A stretch of 64,000 nucleotides of DNA from Lachnospiraceae bacterium (GTDB lineage Bacteria > Bacillota > Clostridia > Lachnospirales > Lachnospiraceae): contig JAFSTN010000020.1 in the NCBI GenBank assembly GCA_017450485.1, forward strand, positions 1 through 64,000, given 5' to 3'. Under the pieces are notes generated by a model. That model was given only the letters and a program-made list of their open reading frames with translations, made no database searches and was not told where the DNA came from. Positions within the stretch are counted from its first letter, which is position 1; every line of letters begins with the position of its first letter. Below are positions 44,735 to 54,369 of this stretch, in pieces. Both the position numbers and the translations under genes were made by a program.

Positions 44735-45863
44735 GAATAGCGGTGATACAAAGAGCCTGACGATACGTAAGTACCGGATCAGGCTCATATTGACTGCAGT
44801 CGGATTGATTATGACCGGGTTTTATCATCTCACCAAACTGAATGAGGAACTGGCCCGGAATATCTACATGCATTTCATCAGGCCGCTTCACGACTCGCTG
44901 GCAGACCTGTGTGACGGTACGGATACAGCTGTTATTGAAGTGATCATAGCGTGCCTGTGTGTCGTGCTGGCTGTATACCTGATCCTGACCATGGTTTACA
45001 TAATTCGACATTTCTTTTCACTGCGCGAGTTTATCGGCGGCATCCTGTCGTTGCTGAGCACGTTCATCATGACTGCATCTCTTATATACGGTGGTTTCTG
45101 CATACTCTGGGGATATTATTATTATGCTCCGGATGTATCCGAGATATGCGATATAACTCCGGATCCCGCCGGCGTGCTTCATGAGGATCTGATAGCGACG
45201 GATGAATACTTTGCCGGGCTGGCCAATGAATACAGTCTGAAAGTCGCGCGTGATGACGAAGGCGGATTTATATATTCCACCGATCCGTATGAACATTCAA
45301 GGGTACTGTATGATGCCGTGTCAGTAGTCTTTCCCGGTTTGGAGGCTCCGGTGCATAAACCTAAGTCCGTACACTTTTCACGGGTAATGAGTTATATGGA
45401 TTTTACCGGATTCTTTTCGCCTTTTACGGGAGAAGCATGTATCAACGCCGATTCTCCGGAGTGTATGACACCGTCGACCATAGCGCATGAGCTGGCGCAC
45501 CAAAGGGGTATAGGCTCCGAGGATGAGGCAAACTTCGTCGCCGTGGTCGCCTGCCTGGAGGACGGAGATCCCGATCACGTATATTCGGCGAGTCTTCTGG
45601 CTCTGATACATCTTCAGAATGCTTTGCTTGGGAGCGGAGATAAGGACGAATGGCAGCGGATCAAGGATACGTATTCTCCGGGTGTGCAGACGGATCTTGA
45701 CCGGAATTCGGAGTATTGGTCCAAGTACAGGGATACTGTTATGTATAAAGCGACAACCGAAACCTATGATGCTTTTTTGAAATCATATGATCAGGAACTG
45801 GGGCGTGAGACATATGGGGCCTGTGTCGATCTTTTGGTGGCGTATTACAGCAACATATGGTAA
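44727..45863 (+). CDS. DUF3810 membrane protein with HExxH motif
   Basis: A 378-residue protein, taken from ATG 44727, which overlaps the previous gene. Three TM segments (about 18-36, 70-92, 105-130) are followed by a large extracellular domain. A zinc-protease-like motif HELAH is at 254-258 (STIAHELAHQRGIGSEDEANF), with the GSEDEANF stretch typical of DUF3810. The family is common in Clostridia and Bacteroidetes; metallopeptidase activity is likely from the motif but unproven. It is the last gene of the pyrF transcript. Confidence 0.87.
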   Translation: MSRNSGDTKSLTIRKYRIRLILTAVGLIMTGFYHLTKLNEELARNIYMHFIRPLHDSLADLCDGTDTAVIEVIIACLCVVLAVYLILTMVYIIRHFFSLREFIGGILSLLSTFIMTASLIYGGFCILWGYYYYAPDVSEICDITPDPAGVLHEDLIATDEYFAGLANEYSLKVARDDEGGFIYSTDPYEHSRVLYDAVSVVFPGLEAPVHKPKSVHFSRVMSYMDFTGFFSPFTGEACINADSPECMTPSTIAHELAHQRGIGSEDEANFVAVVACLEDGDPDHVYSASLLALIHLQNALLGSGDKDEWQRIKDTYSPGVQTDLDRNSEYWSKYRDTVMYKATTETYDAFLKSYDQELGRETYGACVDLLVAYYSNIW

Positions 45864-45971
45864 GATTATGGGAGTGCAAAGGGCGCATATTGATTTTTTT
45901 TGGAAATTTTTCCGCTTTTCTGAACCTTTTGTGACTTTGCATGAGTCTTTATTATCAAAGGAAGTATGATT

Positions 45972-46484
45972 ATGGCTACAACATTGCTTAAGAAGTGGCG
46001 CGACATGGCGTATTCGGAGACAGCTAACAAAGGCGATCTCCAGCGACTCTGGCAGGATTACTTCCAAAAGGAGAAAGAAATATACGCCGAACTTCTTCAA
46101 ACACCCGACACGGTAGTGAAGGGCACTGTGAAGGAACTCGCAGAGAAGTACGACACAGACGTTTTGACGATGACCGGTTTTCTGGATGGCATCAACGACA
46201 GCCTTAAGGAGCCGAACCCCATCGAAGAGATGGATGAAGAGACGAAAGTCAACCTGGGTTTCGATCTCGAACTTCTCTACAAGAACATGGTAGCAGCCGA
46301 CGCTGATTGGTTATACCAGCTGGAACAGTGGAATGACATCTTCGATGAGGAGAAGCGCAAGGCTCTCTACAAGGAGCAGAAGTCATCAACCACAGTCCGT
46401 AAGGAAGCTAAGATCTATCCCAATGATCCCTGCCCCTGCGGAAGCGGTAAGAAGTACAAAAAGTGTTGCGGCAGGAACGCGTAG
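45972..46484 (+). CDS. SEC-C motif protein
   Basis: A 170-residue soluble protein starting at ATG 45972, 9 bases after AAAGGA; ATG 45966 would be only 3 bases away. Residues 1-145 are helical and charged ([17 protein letters not shown]). The C-terminus is a SEC-C zinc-binding motif ([18 protein letters not shown]), as at the end of SecA, where it contacts SecB and ribosomes. Function of the stand-alone protein is unknown. Confidence 0.87.
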   Translation: MATTLLKKWRDMAYSETANKGDLQRLWQDYFQKEKEIYAELLQTPDTVVKGTVKELAEKYDTDVLTMTGFLDGINDSLKEPNPIEEMDEETKVNLGFDLELLYKNMVAADADWLYQLEQWNDIFDEEKRKALYKEQKSSTTVRKEAKIYPNDPCPCGSGKKYKKCCGRNA

Positions 46485-46514
46485 CAGTTAGTTAAGAAGG
46501 GAGAAGATGCACAG

Positions 46515-47075
46515 ATGAAAAAAGTATTATCACTTTTATTAGTAGGTGCAATGGTAATCGGAATTGTTGGATGCGGATCAGCATCAGGAGAACTTTTCTC
46601 AACAGCAGCAACACGTGAATGGTCAGCAGATGATGCTAATCACGTCTTCATGGATGATGAAGCTATAGCTCTGGCACAGTCGGTAGCTGCAAACGGTGCT
46701 GAAGGCGCTGCTAACATGAGAGCTCAGGCTAAGGCTGCTCTTGATGGTTGCAATGCACAGAGATCTTCCGCGGGACTCGGATCGATGACCTGGAGTGACG
46801 GACTTGAGCAGGCTGCTATGGTTCGTGCACAGGAGATAGTTACTACATGGTCACACACCAGACCGAACGGAAGTGACTGGTGGACAGTAAACTCCAACCT
46901 CATGTACGGTGAGAACCTGGCTAAGGGATACAGCACAGCAGATGCAGCAGTAGCAGCTTGGATGGCATCACCTACACACAAGGCCAATGTTATGGACGGC
47001 GGATTCAAGACTTGCGGTATCGCAATCTACGAAGTAGGCGGCACATGGTATTGGGCAGAGGAATTCGGTTATTGA
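46515..47075 (+). CDS. CAP (SCP/PR-1) domain lipoprotein
   Basis: A 186-residue protein with a lipoprotein signal (IGIVGCGSA; lipid-bearing Cys 20). Residues about 65-186 are a CAP domain (GLEQAAMVRAQEI, SHTRPNGSDWWTV, GENLAKGYSTADAAVAAWM, SPTHKANVMDGGFKTCGIAIY). His and Glu residues at the usual CAP cavity positions are present. Bacterial CAP proteins are secreted or surface-attached; their activity is not settled. A GGGAGA site precedes the ATG and a terminator follows, so it may pair with the SEC-C gene upstream. Confidence 0.92.
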   Translation: MKKVLSLLLVGAMVIGIVGCGSASGELFSTAATREWSADDANHVFMDDEAIALAQSVAANGAEGAANMRAQAKAALDGCNAQRSSAGLGSMTWSDGLEQAAMVRAQEIVTTWSHTRPNGSDWWTVNSNLMYGENLAKGYSTADAAVAAWMASPTHKANVMDGGFKTCGIAIYEVGGTWYWAEEFGY

Positions 47076-47110
47076 TTATCGGTTCCGTAATTTATACATA
47101 CTGAATACAG

Positions 47111-47143
47111 GGGATGTGCTATAATTAGCACATCCCTTTTTTA
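47111..47143 (+). terminator. Rho-independent terminator
   Basis: A perfect 10-bp stem (GGGATGTGCT at 47111-47120 with 47127-47136) and a 6-base loop are followed by six T. It ends the CAP-domain gene. Confidence 0.92.
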
Positions 47144-47178
47144 TCTGCAAATGACCCACGGGGACGGACAGTCACTAC

Positions 47179-47204
47179 ATGAACCCGGCGGTTCATGGGT
47201 TCAT
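47179..47204 (+). repeat. Inverted repeat ahead of the sortase gene
   Basis: ATGAACCC (47179-47186) pairs with GGGTTCAT (47197-47204). It follows ACGGGGACGGACAG at 47159. There is no T run after it, so it is not an obvious terminator. It could be an operator or a remnant of a dispersed palindromic element. Confidence 0.5.
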
Positions 47205-47240
47205 TTTATGGGAGAATAAACACCGGGAGAGGACTTGAAG

Positions 47241-48134
47241 ATGGCTAAAGAGAAGAAGACCGACAAAAAAGAAGGATCGGAGAAAAAAGAGAAAGTATAT
47301 AAGGTGTTGGACATACTTATACCGGTTGTGTGTATAGGTGTGTTTATCTTCAGCGGGTTTAATCTGTTCAGGATATACAGATCATATGCTGAAGCCGATG
47401 CCATATATAATGGTCTGGCGCTGATGGCCAATCAATCTGCCGGGACGCAGGAGGAGCAGGTGGCCGTAGCGATGGAGGAAGCGGGATTTCCGTATCTGAA
47501 TGTGGATCATGAAGGCCTGCTCAAGATCAATCCCGATTATAAGGGATGGCTGTATTTCCCGTTACTCGATATCAGTTATCCGGTCGTGTACGGAGATGAA
47601 GCGCAGTCCTATCTGAATAAGACATTTGACGGCACACCGTCCAAGAGCGGTGCCATATATATTGATGCGTGGTCTGATCCGGATCTGAGGGATATGACTA
47701 CGCTGATCTACGGTCATAATATGCGTAACGGTTCGATGTTCGGCAGTCTGAAGCGTGTGCGTAATGAAGAAGGCCTTGTTGAGCAGGATCCTTATTTCTA
47801 CTATTACACACCCACGATAGCCTATAAGTGTCATATATTCGTATACTATCTGGAAAATGCGAACGGCATGACCTACAAGTATCCGACCGATAACAGAACC
47901 TATGATCAGTATATGGACTATATTCTGGAAAAGAACGAATATGCCGCGGGGCCGGATACCGTCGATATAGCTCACAGACCCAGGATACTTTCTCTTTCCA
48001 CCTGTTCGGGATTCCATTCGGGCAAAAGAACGGTCATTCATGCGGCTATAGAGGATTCGTATAAGATCGGGGATAACCTGATCGTTGATGACTCTTTTGG
48101 CGATGCTGTGGAAACGGATATAACCAAAAGGTAG
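47241..48134 (+). CDS. Class B sortase
   Basis: A 297-residue membrane-anchored transpeptidase that attaches proteins to the cell wall. ATG 47241 is 8 bases after GGGAGAGG; the TTG at 47235 is too close. A basic N-terminus (KEKKTDKKEGSEKKEK) precedes one TM helix (about 23-44). Class B features are NPDYKGWLYFP, DISYPVVYG, LIYGHNM with H159, and LSTCSG with C255 and R263 in the active site. Its substrates are not identified; the giant adhesin 6 kb downstream is one candidate. Confidence 0.94.
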   Translation: MAKEKKTDKKEGSEKKEKVYKVLDILIPVVCIGVFIFSGFNLFRIYRSYAEADAIYNGLALMANQSAGTQEEQVAVAMEEAGFPYLNVDHEGLLKINPDYKGWLYFPLLDISYPVVYGDEAQSYLNKTFDGTPSKSGAIYIDAWSDPDLRDMTTLIYGHNMRNGSMFGSLKRVRNEEGLVEQDPYFYYYTPTIAYKCHIFVYYLENANGMTYKYPTDNRTYDQYMDYILEKNEYAAGPDTVDIAHRPRILSLSTCSGFHSGKRTVIHAAIEDSYKIGDNLIVDDSFGDAVETDITKR

Positions 48135-48164
48135 CTTTTAGTTTACATAATTCGAGACAAGTTG

Positions 48165-50378
48165 ATGGATCGCAAACTTTCTCTTAACAGAACCCAACTC
48201 AAAACCATAGCCATAGTTTCGATGGTGATAGATCATATTGCCTGGGGCTTTGTGGATTTCTATTCTCCTCTGGGACAGTTCATGCACGTGCTTGGTCGTT
48301 TTACGATCCCGATCATGTGTTTTTTCATCGCGGAGGGATTCCGCAGGACACACGATCTGAAGCAGTACATCTATCGTATGGCTTCTGCCGCTGTATTAAC
48401 CATTATCCCGTTTTACCTCTTTTTCGGAGATGAATACGGATACCGTCAGAATATCATTTTTGATTATCTGCTGGGACTTCTGATGCTGACTGTTCTGGAG
48501 AAGACAGCGTGGAACAGAGCGCTTAAGATCCTCGCCGTGGTTGCTCTGTTCGGAGTATCCGTCACCGTGGGCGGCTGGATCATTACACCTTCACTGTTCA
48601 TTCTGGCATTCTATTACGGACGCGACCGTAAGCAGAAGTTTAAATTGTTTGTGATAGCCAATGTGGTAACGGTGTTAAGCATAGAGATCGCCATATTCAT
48701 CAATTCCAGATTCCACATCATGGAATATGACTGGACATGGTGGTCGATGTTGTATCTGCTTGGCTTTATGCTTGCACTTCCGGTTCTTTCTCTGTATAAC
48801 GGCGAGAAAGGTTCGGACAGACCGGGCAGTAAGTTCTTCTATATATTCTATCCGGCTCACTTCGTCGTTCTATGGATCATAAAAAAACTGACCATAGAAT
48901 ATCATAGTGTTTACACTCTGTATCTGGGCATACATATCCTCGTGATAGTGGTCATCGTGATCATGCTTGAGGGCGTGCTGAGAGCACAGGCCAGCCGCGG
49001 ACAGAATGCCGTAGCCATCTTCCTGGTAAGCGGGGCGGTGTATGTATGCGGGTTTGTTTTGGAGATACTGGCATCCACGGCTGACGGATATTATCTGGCG
49101 TGTATTGTTCAATATTTCGGTGAGTATATCATGCTCATATCCATACTGCTGTTTATCTCCGAGGCCTGCAGAGTGTCTACTCCCAGATTTATATATCTGC
49201 TGCATATCGTGGTGTCTCTCGGATTGATGTATGCGCTCGTGACCACGCGTGAGACCGGATTCTTTTATTCATATATCGGAGTTAACAACGAACATGTGAT
49301 AGGGCGTCCCGAACTTGTTCATGCCACCGGTTTCTGGCTTTCGCTTGCATTCATGGCGATCATCTGTCTGGAGATCATCATCTTTGCCTGCTTTGTATTC
49401 CTCAGAGGCTCGAAGATAGAGAAGAGACGTATGATACTCATACTCTGTGCGATGGTGTCGTGCTGGATGCCCATATTGATCACGGCTACGGGAATAACCG
49501 GAGGGTTCGAGATCCCGGCGATAGGTATGCTGGCTGCAGGCGGATTCATGTATGCCAGCCTGTTCAGATACGGAGCTCTGGACTCGGTTGCTCTGGCGAG
49601 TGAGAATGCCCTGGAAAAGGCGCATGAAGGTATCCTTGTGTTGGATGATAGGTATAGAGTCAGCTTTCATAACCGCATAGTGGACGATATCATAGGTGAA
49701 ATAAGCCATAGCACGGATCTTAGAGAGCATGAAGTTGTTGGCAGAATTCTAGACGGAGAGATCAATCATATCGATGTGGCGGACAGAGTGTATGAAGTCA
49801 CTGTGGAAGAGCTTAAGAGCGGAAAGCTTACTCAGGGAACCATGATCTGGTTTCTCGATGTTACGGAACATATGCAGAATCTTCGTAACATGCAGGAACT
49901 GGCGCATCACGATCCGCTGACCGGATTATATAACAGAGGATATTTTAAGAAGATCGTCGATGATGAGGTGAAAGAAGGCCATAAGGGCTGCTTCCTTATG
50001 ATGGATATGGATAATTTCAAAATGGTGAACGATCGCTATGGCCATCAAAGAGGGGACTCAGTACTCATAAATCTGGCCGCCATTTTGAATGAGTATCCCG
50101 ATGATGAACTGTATGCATGCCGTGTGGGCGGTGATGAGTTCTGTGCTTATATACGCAATAATACCGATAAAGAGTACATAACAACTGTTATAGACAATAT
50201 CATGAACAGGTTTAATCGCACTTTCCGCTCGGAAGATGATATCAGATGCACCATCTCGATAGGCGCTGTCATCAATGATGATGCGGCTTCCCTTATGGAT
50301 TGCTCGACCATGTATTCCCATGCAGACAAGAAACTGTATGAAGCAAAGGAATCAGGCAAGAATACTTACAGACTGTAA
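48165..50378 (+). CDS. TraX-like domain fused to 7TM-PAS-GGDEF
   Basis: A 737-residue membrane protein. Residues 1-240 match TraX family proteins (LNRTQLKTIAIVSMVIDHI, GRFTIPIMCFFIAEGFRRT, RMASAAVLTIIPFYLF), a multi-pass group named for F-pilin acetylation. Residues about 275-480 look like the seven-TM sensor found before histidine kinases (FRYGALDSVALASENAL at its end). A PAS-like region (about 490-570) follows. The GGDEF domain (about 575-737) has DMDNFKMVNDRYGHQRGD and an intact GGDEF at 655-659, so diguanylate cyclase activity is expected. TTG 48162 is a possible alternative start. It begins 30 bases after the sortase gene. Confidence 0.88.
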   Translation: MDRKLSLNRTQLKTIAIVSMVIDHIAWGFVDFYSPLGQFMHVLGRFTIPIMCFFIAEGFRRTHDLKQYIYRMASAAVLTIIPFYLFFGDEYGYRQNIIFDYLLGLLMLTVLEKTAWNRALKILAVVALFGVSVTVGGWIITPSLFILAFYYGRDRKQKFKLFVIANVVTVLSIEIAIFINSRFHIMEYDWTWWSMLYLLGFMLALPVLSLYNGEKGSDRPGSKFFYIFYPAHFVVLWIIKKLTIEYHSVYTLYLGIHILVIVVIVIMLEGVLRAQASRGQNAVAIFLVSGAVYVCGFVLEILASTADGYYLACIVQYFGEYIMLISILLFISEACRVSTPRFIYLLHIVVSLGLMYALVTTRETGFFYSYIGVNNEHVIGRPELVHATGFWLSLAFMAIICLEIIIFACFVFLRGSKIEKRRMILILCAMVSCWMPILITATGITGGFEIPAIGMLAAGGFMYASLFRYGALDSVALASENALEKAHEGILVLDDRYRVSFHNRIVDDIIGEISHSTDLREHEVVGRILDGEINHIDVADRVYEVTVEELKSGKLTQGTMIWFLDVTEHMQNLRNMQELAHHDPLTGLYNRGYFKKIVDDEVKEGHKGCFLMMDMDNFKMVNDRYGHQRGDSVLINLAAILNEYPDDELYACRVGGDEFCAYIRNNTDKEYITTVIDNIMNRFNRTFRSEDDIRCTISIGAVINDDAASLMDCSTMYSHADKKLYEAKESGKNTYRL

Positions 50379-50405
50379 GATGCTCTTGATACAGCTGTGA
50401 TTATT

Positions 50406-50434
50406 TGCTTTTTTGCATAAATGTATATATAATT
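50406..50434 (+). promoter_or_regulatory. SigA-type promoter of the amino-acid ABC transporter
   Basis: TTGCTT at 50406-50411 and a perfect TATAAT at 50429-50434 are separated by 17 bases, about 60 bases before the start codon. Confidence 0.6.
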
Positions 50435-50495
50435 ACGTGTATTGTTGCAAATGGCAACACAGATAGCCTCAGGGCTTATTACGGAGGAGAACATT

Positions 50496-51272
50496 ATGAA
50501 AAAGAAAATCTTATCACTGGCACTTATCGCAGTATGTATGCTCGGTCTGGTTGCATGTGGCTCAGGCAGCGCTTCGGGTGATTCCGATGCAGCGTTCACC
50601 ACTGTGAACAAGGGTGTGCTCACCATGGCTACCAACGCATATTTCCCGCCTTATGAGTACTATGAGGGAAGTGAAGTCGTAGGTATAGATGCCGAGATCG
50701 CAAAAGCCGTAGCAGACAAGCTCGGTCTTACTCTCAAGATCGAGGATATGGAGTTTGACTCCATCATAACGGCAGTAAGTGCAGGCAAGGCTGATATGGG
50801 GCTGGCTGGTATGACCGTGACCGAGGAGCGTAAGCAGAATGTTAACTTCTCTGACACTTATGCTACCGGCGTACAGGTTGTCATCGTTCCCGAGGGATCC
50901 GATATCAAGACCGTAGATGACCTGCAGGGCAAGAAGATAGGTGTTCAGCTGGCTACTACCGGTGATATATATTGCTGTGACGACTTCGGCACCGAGAATG
51001 TCGAGGAGTACAATAAGGGTAATGACGCTGTCATGGCTCTGCTGTCCGGCAAAATCGATGCAGTGGTTATCGATAACGAGCCCGCCAAGAGCTATGTGGC
51101 AGTGAATCCCGGCCTGGTCATTCTGGATACAGAGTATGTTACAGAGGAATATGCAGCAGCACTCAATAAAGAGAACACAGCTCTTCTTGAGGCAGTAAAC
51201 GGCGCACTTGCAGAGCTTAAGGCAGATGGTACTCTGGATGCCATCATTCAGAAGTACATCCCTGCAAACTAA
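50496..51272 (+). CDS. Amino-acid ABC transporter, substrate-binding lipoprotein
   Basis: A 258-residue protein, from ATG 50496 behind GGAGGA. The lipoprotein signal ends LGLVACGSG. The rest is a family 3 solute-binding domain (TMATNAYFPPYEYYEGSEVVG, DAEIAKAVADKLG, GKADMGLAGMTVTEERKQNVNF, GKKIGVQLATTGD). It binds a polar amino acid outside the membrane and delivers it to the permease encoded next. The exact ligand cannot be read; the ATTGD stretch sits where Arg/Asp contacts to the amino-acid backbone are expected. Confidence 0.94.
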   Translation: MKKKILSLALIAVCMLGLVACGSGSASGDSDAAFTTVNKGVLTMATNAYFPPYEYYEGSEVVGIDAEIAKAVADKLGLTLKIEDMEFDSIITAVSAGKADMGLAGMTVTEERKQNVNFSDTYATGVQVVIVPEGSDIKTVDDLQGKKIGVQLATTGDIYCCDDFGTENVEEYNKGNDAVMALLSGKIDAVVIDNEPAKSYVAVNPGLVILDTEYVTEEYAAALNKENTALLEAVNGALAELKADGTLDAIIQKYIPAN

Positions 51273-51303
51273 GACAACTCGGTTTACATAAAACAAGTGA
51301 GAT

Positions 51304-52023
51304 ATGAATGGTTTTATAGATAAGTTTACACTTGATTTCATAACCGACGACAGATGGAAATTCATCACAAAAGGCCTGGGCGTGACCTTGGAGGTCACTG
51401 CCCTGGCTCTTATTTTTGGTGTGATCATCGGTTTGATCGTAGGAATCATCAGATGTGCTCATGATCAGCAGAGCGAAAACGAGAGAAGAGGAGTGCGTGG
51501 CGCTGTCCTGAACTTCCTCAATCTGATATGCCGTATATATGTGACGGTCATCAGAGGTACCCCCGTACTGGTTCAGCTGCTCATCATGTACTTCATCATA
51601 CTCGTATCAGCTCAGTCCAAGGTGGTCGTTGCCGTAGTGACATTCTCCGTAAACAGCGGTGCTTATGTGGCAGAGATATTCAGGGGCGGCATCATGTCCA
51701 TCGATAAGGGGCAGATGGAAGCCGGTCGTTCTCTCGGACTTAATTATGTGCAGACGATGATCTACACGATCATCCCGCAGGCGATGAAGGCGTGTCTGCC
51801 CGCTCTTGCGAATGAGATGATCGCGCTGCTCAAAGAGACGTCTATCTGCGGATACATAGGCCTGAATGAACTTACCAGAGGCGGCGACATCATCAGGGGT
51901 ACGACTTTTGATGCACTGCTTCCGCTTTTCGCCGTGGCACTCATATATCTGGGATTCGTCATGCTGCTGACCTGGCTTATATCATTACTGGAGAGGAGGC
52001 TGCGTAAGAGTGATAACCGTTAA
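51304..52023 (+). CDS. Amino-acid ABC transporter permease
   Basis: A 239-residue HisM/GlnP-type permease with about five TM helices. It has [33 protein letters not shown] and the coupling motif [17 protein letters not shown] that docks onto the ATPase. Its 3' end overlaps the ATPase gene by 14 bases, so the subunits are made together. Confidence 0.94.
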   Translation: MNGFIDKFTLDFITDDRWKFITKGLGVTLEVTALALIFGVIIGLIVGIIRCAHDQQSENERRGVRGAVLNFLNLICRIYVTVIRGTPVLVQLLIMYFIILVSAQSKVVVAVVTFSVNSGAYVAEIFRGGIMSIDKGQMEAGRSLGLNYVQTMIYTIIPQAMKACLPALANEMIALLKETSICGYIGLNELTRGGDIIRGTTFDALLPLFAVALIYLGFVMLLTWLISLLERRLRKSDNR

Positions 52024-52732
52024 AGACCTCCATAAATATTTTGATGATAATCATGTGCTCCGCGGGATCAACTACGAGATAGATAAGGGTGAGAAGATCG
52101 TTATCATAGGTGCATCGGGCTCAGGCAAGTCGACATTCCTGCGTTGCTTAAACCTGCTTGATACCCCTACCAGCGGTCATATATGGATGGACGGAGAGGA
52201 GATCACCGATCCGAAGGCGGATGTGAATATGATCCGGCGCAAGATGGGCATGGTCTTCCAGCATTTCAATCTGTTCAATAATCTCACGATCATGGACAAT
52301 ATCACGCTCGCTCCGACCAAACTCAAGCTTCAGTCTGTCGAGGAGGCCCGTGAGAATGCACTGACCCTTCTGGACCGCGTCGGCCTGAGAGAAAAGGCTG
52401 ATGCTTATCCCTCACAGTTATCGGGCGGTCAGAAACAGCGTATTGCGATCGTCAGATCACTGGCCATGAATCCGGAGGTGATGCTCTTCGACGAGCCGAC
52501 TTCCGCTCTTGATCCGGAGATGGTCGGTGAAGTTCTCCAGGTTATGAGGGAACTGGCTGATTCGGGTATGACCATGGTTGTTGTGACACATGAGATGGGA
52601 TTCGCCAGAGAGGTGGCCAGCAAGGTCCTCTTTGTCGATGAGGGTATCATTAAAGAAGAAAACACTCCGCAGGAGTTCTTCAATAATCCTCAGGATGCGA
52701 GACTGCAGGAATTCCTGTCCAAAGTATTGTAG
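52010..52732 (+). CDS. Amino-acid ABC transporter, ATP-binding protein
   Basis: A 240-residue GlnQ-like ATPase. It starts at GTG 52010 inside the permease gene, 10 bases after GGAGG. Walker A is GASGSGKST (about 33-41), the Q-loop is FQHFNLF, the signature is LSGGQKQR, Walker B is [14 protein letters not shown], and the H-loop is VTHEMGF. It energises uptake through the permease encoded upstream. Confidence 0.96.
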   Translation: MITVKDLHKYFDDNHVLRGINYEIDKGEKIVIIGASGSGKSTFLRCLNLLDTPTSGHIWMDGEEITDPKADVNMIRRKMGMVFQHFNLFNNLTIMDNITLAPTKLKLQSVEEARENALTLLDRVGLREKADAYPSQLSGGQKQRIAIVRSLAMNPEVMLFDEPTSALDPEMVGEVLQVMRELADSGMTMVVVTHEMGFAREVASKVLFVDEGIIKEENTPQEFFNNPQDARLQEFLSKVL

Positions 52733-52744
52733 ATGGAGACTGAT

Positions 52745-54175
52745 ATGACTGAAGGTATGAACAATTCCACTGAAAACGCAAATGAAACCAAGAGCAGGAA
52801 CTCGTTTACGGGTTCCATAGGCTTCGTTCTGGCCGCCGCAGGCAGTGCGGTGGGACTGGGCAATATATGGAGATTTCCCTATCTGGCAGCGCGCGATGGC
52901 GGCGGACTGTTTTTGGTGATCTATCTCGTACTGGCTCTGACCTTCGGATTTACACTGCTTACCAGTGAAGTTGCGATAGGCCGTATGACCAAGCAGAGTC
53001 CTCTGACGGCATATAATAGACTTTCCAAGGGATTTAAACCTCTGGGCATCATGGCCTGTATCGTTCCGATGATGATCATGCCGTATTACTGCGTGATCGG
53101 CGGATGGGTAGTGAAGTATTTCCTGGCTTTCCTTACCGGTTCGGGTGCGGCTGCCGCGGAAGACGGGTATTTCGGAGGCTTTATAACCGATACTTCGACA
53201 CCGGTGGCCATGACTATAGTATTCCTGCTGCTGACCATGGTTGTCGTGCTTGGCGGTGTTGATAAGGGTATAGAGAGATTCTCCAAGGTCGTTATGCCTC
53301 TGCTCGTCATCCTGATCGTGGCAATATCGATCTTTGCACTGACCATATCGTATACGGATGAGGCAGGTACTGTGAGGACAGGTCTTGAGGGACTGAAGGT
53401 TATGGTGGTTCCCGATCTGTCGGGACTGACAGTGCGCAGTTTCTTCTCGACCTTGATGGATGCCATGGGACAGCTTTTCTACAGTCTGAGCATTGCCATG
53501 GGTATCATGGTCGCATACGGTTCATATATGAGAGATGAGGATAATCTGTCCAGGTCGATCGGTCAGATAGAGGTATTTGATACCGGTATCGCTTTTCTGG
53601 CGGGAGTCATGATCATCCCCGCGGTATATGTATTTATGGGAAGAGAGGGCATGGAAGCATCCGGCCCCGGACTGATGTTCGTATCTCTTCCGAAAGTATT
53701 TGCAAGGATGGGTACTATAGGCAACTTCATAGGTGCACTGTTCTTTGCATTGGTTCTTTTTGCAGCACTTACGAGTTCCGTATCCATACTGGAGGCCATT
53801 GTATCAAGCTTCATGGATCAGTTTAAGATGAAGCGTGTCGCTGCCACCATGACAGAGGGCGTGATCGCACTTATCTTCGGACTGCTGGTATGCTTCGGAT
53901 ATAATAAGCTGTACTTCGAAGTGGAACTTCCGAACGGTGCCATAGCCCAGATCCTTGATATCATGGATTATGTCAGCAACAACCTGCTGATGCCGATCGT
54001 AGCTATTCTTACCTGCCTGCTCATAGGATGGATCATTGGTCCCGATAAGATCATAGGAGAGATTACGAAGAACGGAGAATCCTTCCGCAGACGCGGACTC
54101 TATAAGGTTATGGTCCGTTTTGTGGCACCGGTCATGCTGGTTGTATTGCTTCTGAAAGCCATCGGAATAATATAA
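52745..54175 (+). CDS. SNF-family sodium-dependent transporter
   Basis: A 476-residue transporter of the neurotransmitter:sodium symporter (LeuT-like) family with about 11 TM helices. TM1 has the Na+ and substrate site GFVLAAAGSAVGLGNIWRFPYLA, followed by GGGLFLVIYL and GIERFSKVVMPLL. ATG 52745 follows GGAGA at 5 bases; ATG 52733 is in frame and possible. Bacterial members carry amino acids such as leucine, tryptophan or tyrosine. It follows the ABC transporter directly and may share its transcript. A terminator follows. Confidence 0.93.
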   Translation: MTEGMNNSTENANETKSRNSFTGSIGFVLAAAGSAVGLGNIWRFPYLAARDGGGLFLVIYLVLALTFGFTLLTSEVAIGRMTKQSPLTAYNRLSKGFKPLGIMACIVPMMIMPYYCVIGGWVVKYFLAFLTGSGAAAAEDGYFGGFITDTSTPVAMTIVFLLLTMVVVLGGVDKGIERFSKVVMPLLVILIVAISIFALTISYTDEAGTVRTGLEGLKVMVVPDLSGLTVRSFFSTLMDAMGQLFYSLSIAMGIMVAYGSYMRDEDNLSRSIGQIEVFDTGIAFLAGVMIIPAVYVFMGREGMEASGPGLMFVSLPKVFARMGTIGNFIGALFFALVLFAALTSSVSILEAIVSSFMDQFKMKRVAATMTEGVIALIFGLLVCFGYNKLYFEVELPNGAIAQILDIMDYVSNNLLMPIVAILTCLLIGWIIGPDKIIGEITKNGESFRRRGLYKVMVRFVAPVMLVVLLLKAIGII

Positions 54176-54219
54176 ACTGCATTTTGTGTATAAATATTTA
54201 CAAATTGTGAACTTTTTAG

Positions 54220-54260
54220 ACCCCTTGATACGTCTTTTGTATTGAGGGGTTTTATTCTTG
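54220..54260 (+). terminator. Rho-independent terminator after the SNF transporter
   Basis: ACCCCTTGATAC (54220-54231) pairs with GTATTGAGGGGT (54239-54250) with two G-T pairs, followed by TTTTATTCTT. Confidence 0.85.
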
Positions 54261-54369
54261 GGATAGTTGCGCCCGCAGATAAAACGTTTTCGAAGCCCTC
54301 AAACAGAGAGAAATAACCGGATATAGAGAGAAAAGAGTATTTGCACACAAAGAGAGATTGGAGACTGAA

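Noticed and set aside
45890-45925. T-rich run after the DUF3810 gene as a terminator
   Set aside because: GGAAATTTTTCC is a weak A/T hairpin and lies after, not before, the T run, so it does not form a standard terminator.
54176-54369. c-di-GMP riboswitch before the adhesin
   Set aside because: I looked for the conserved core near the start (GCAAACC and GACGCAAAG type motifs) and did not find it; only a terminator and a purine-rich stretch are present.
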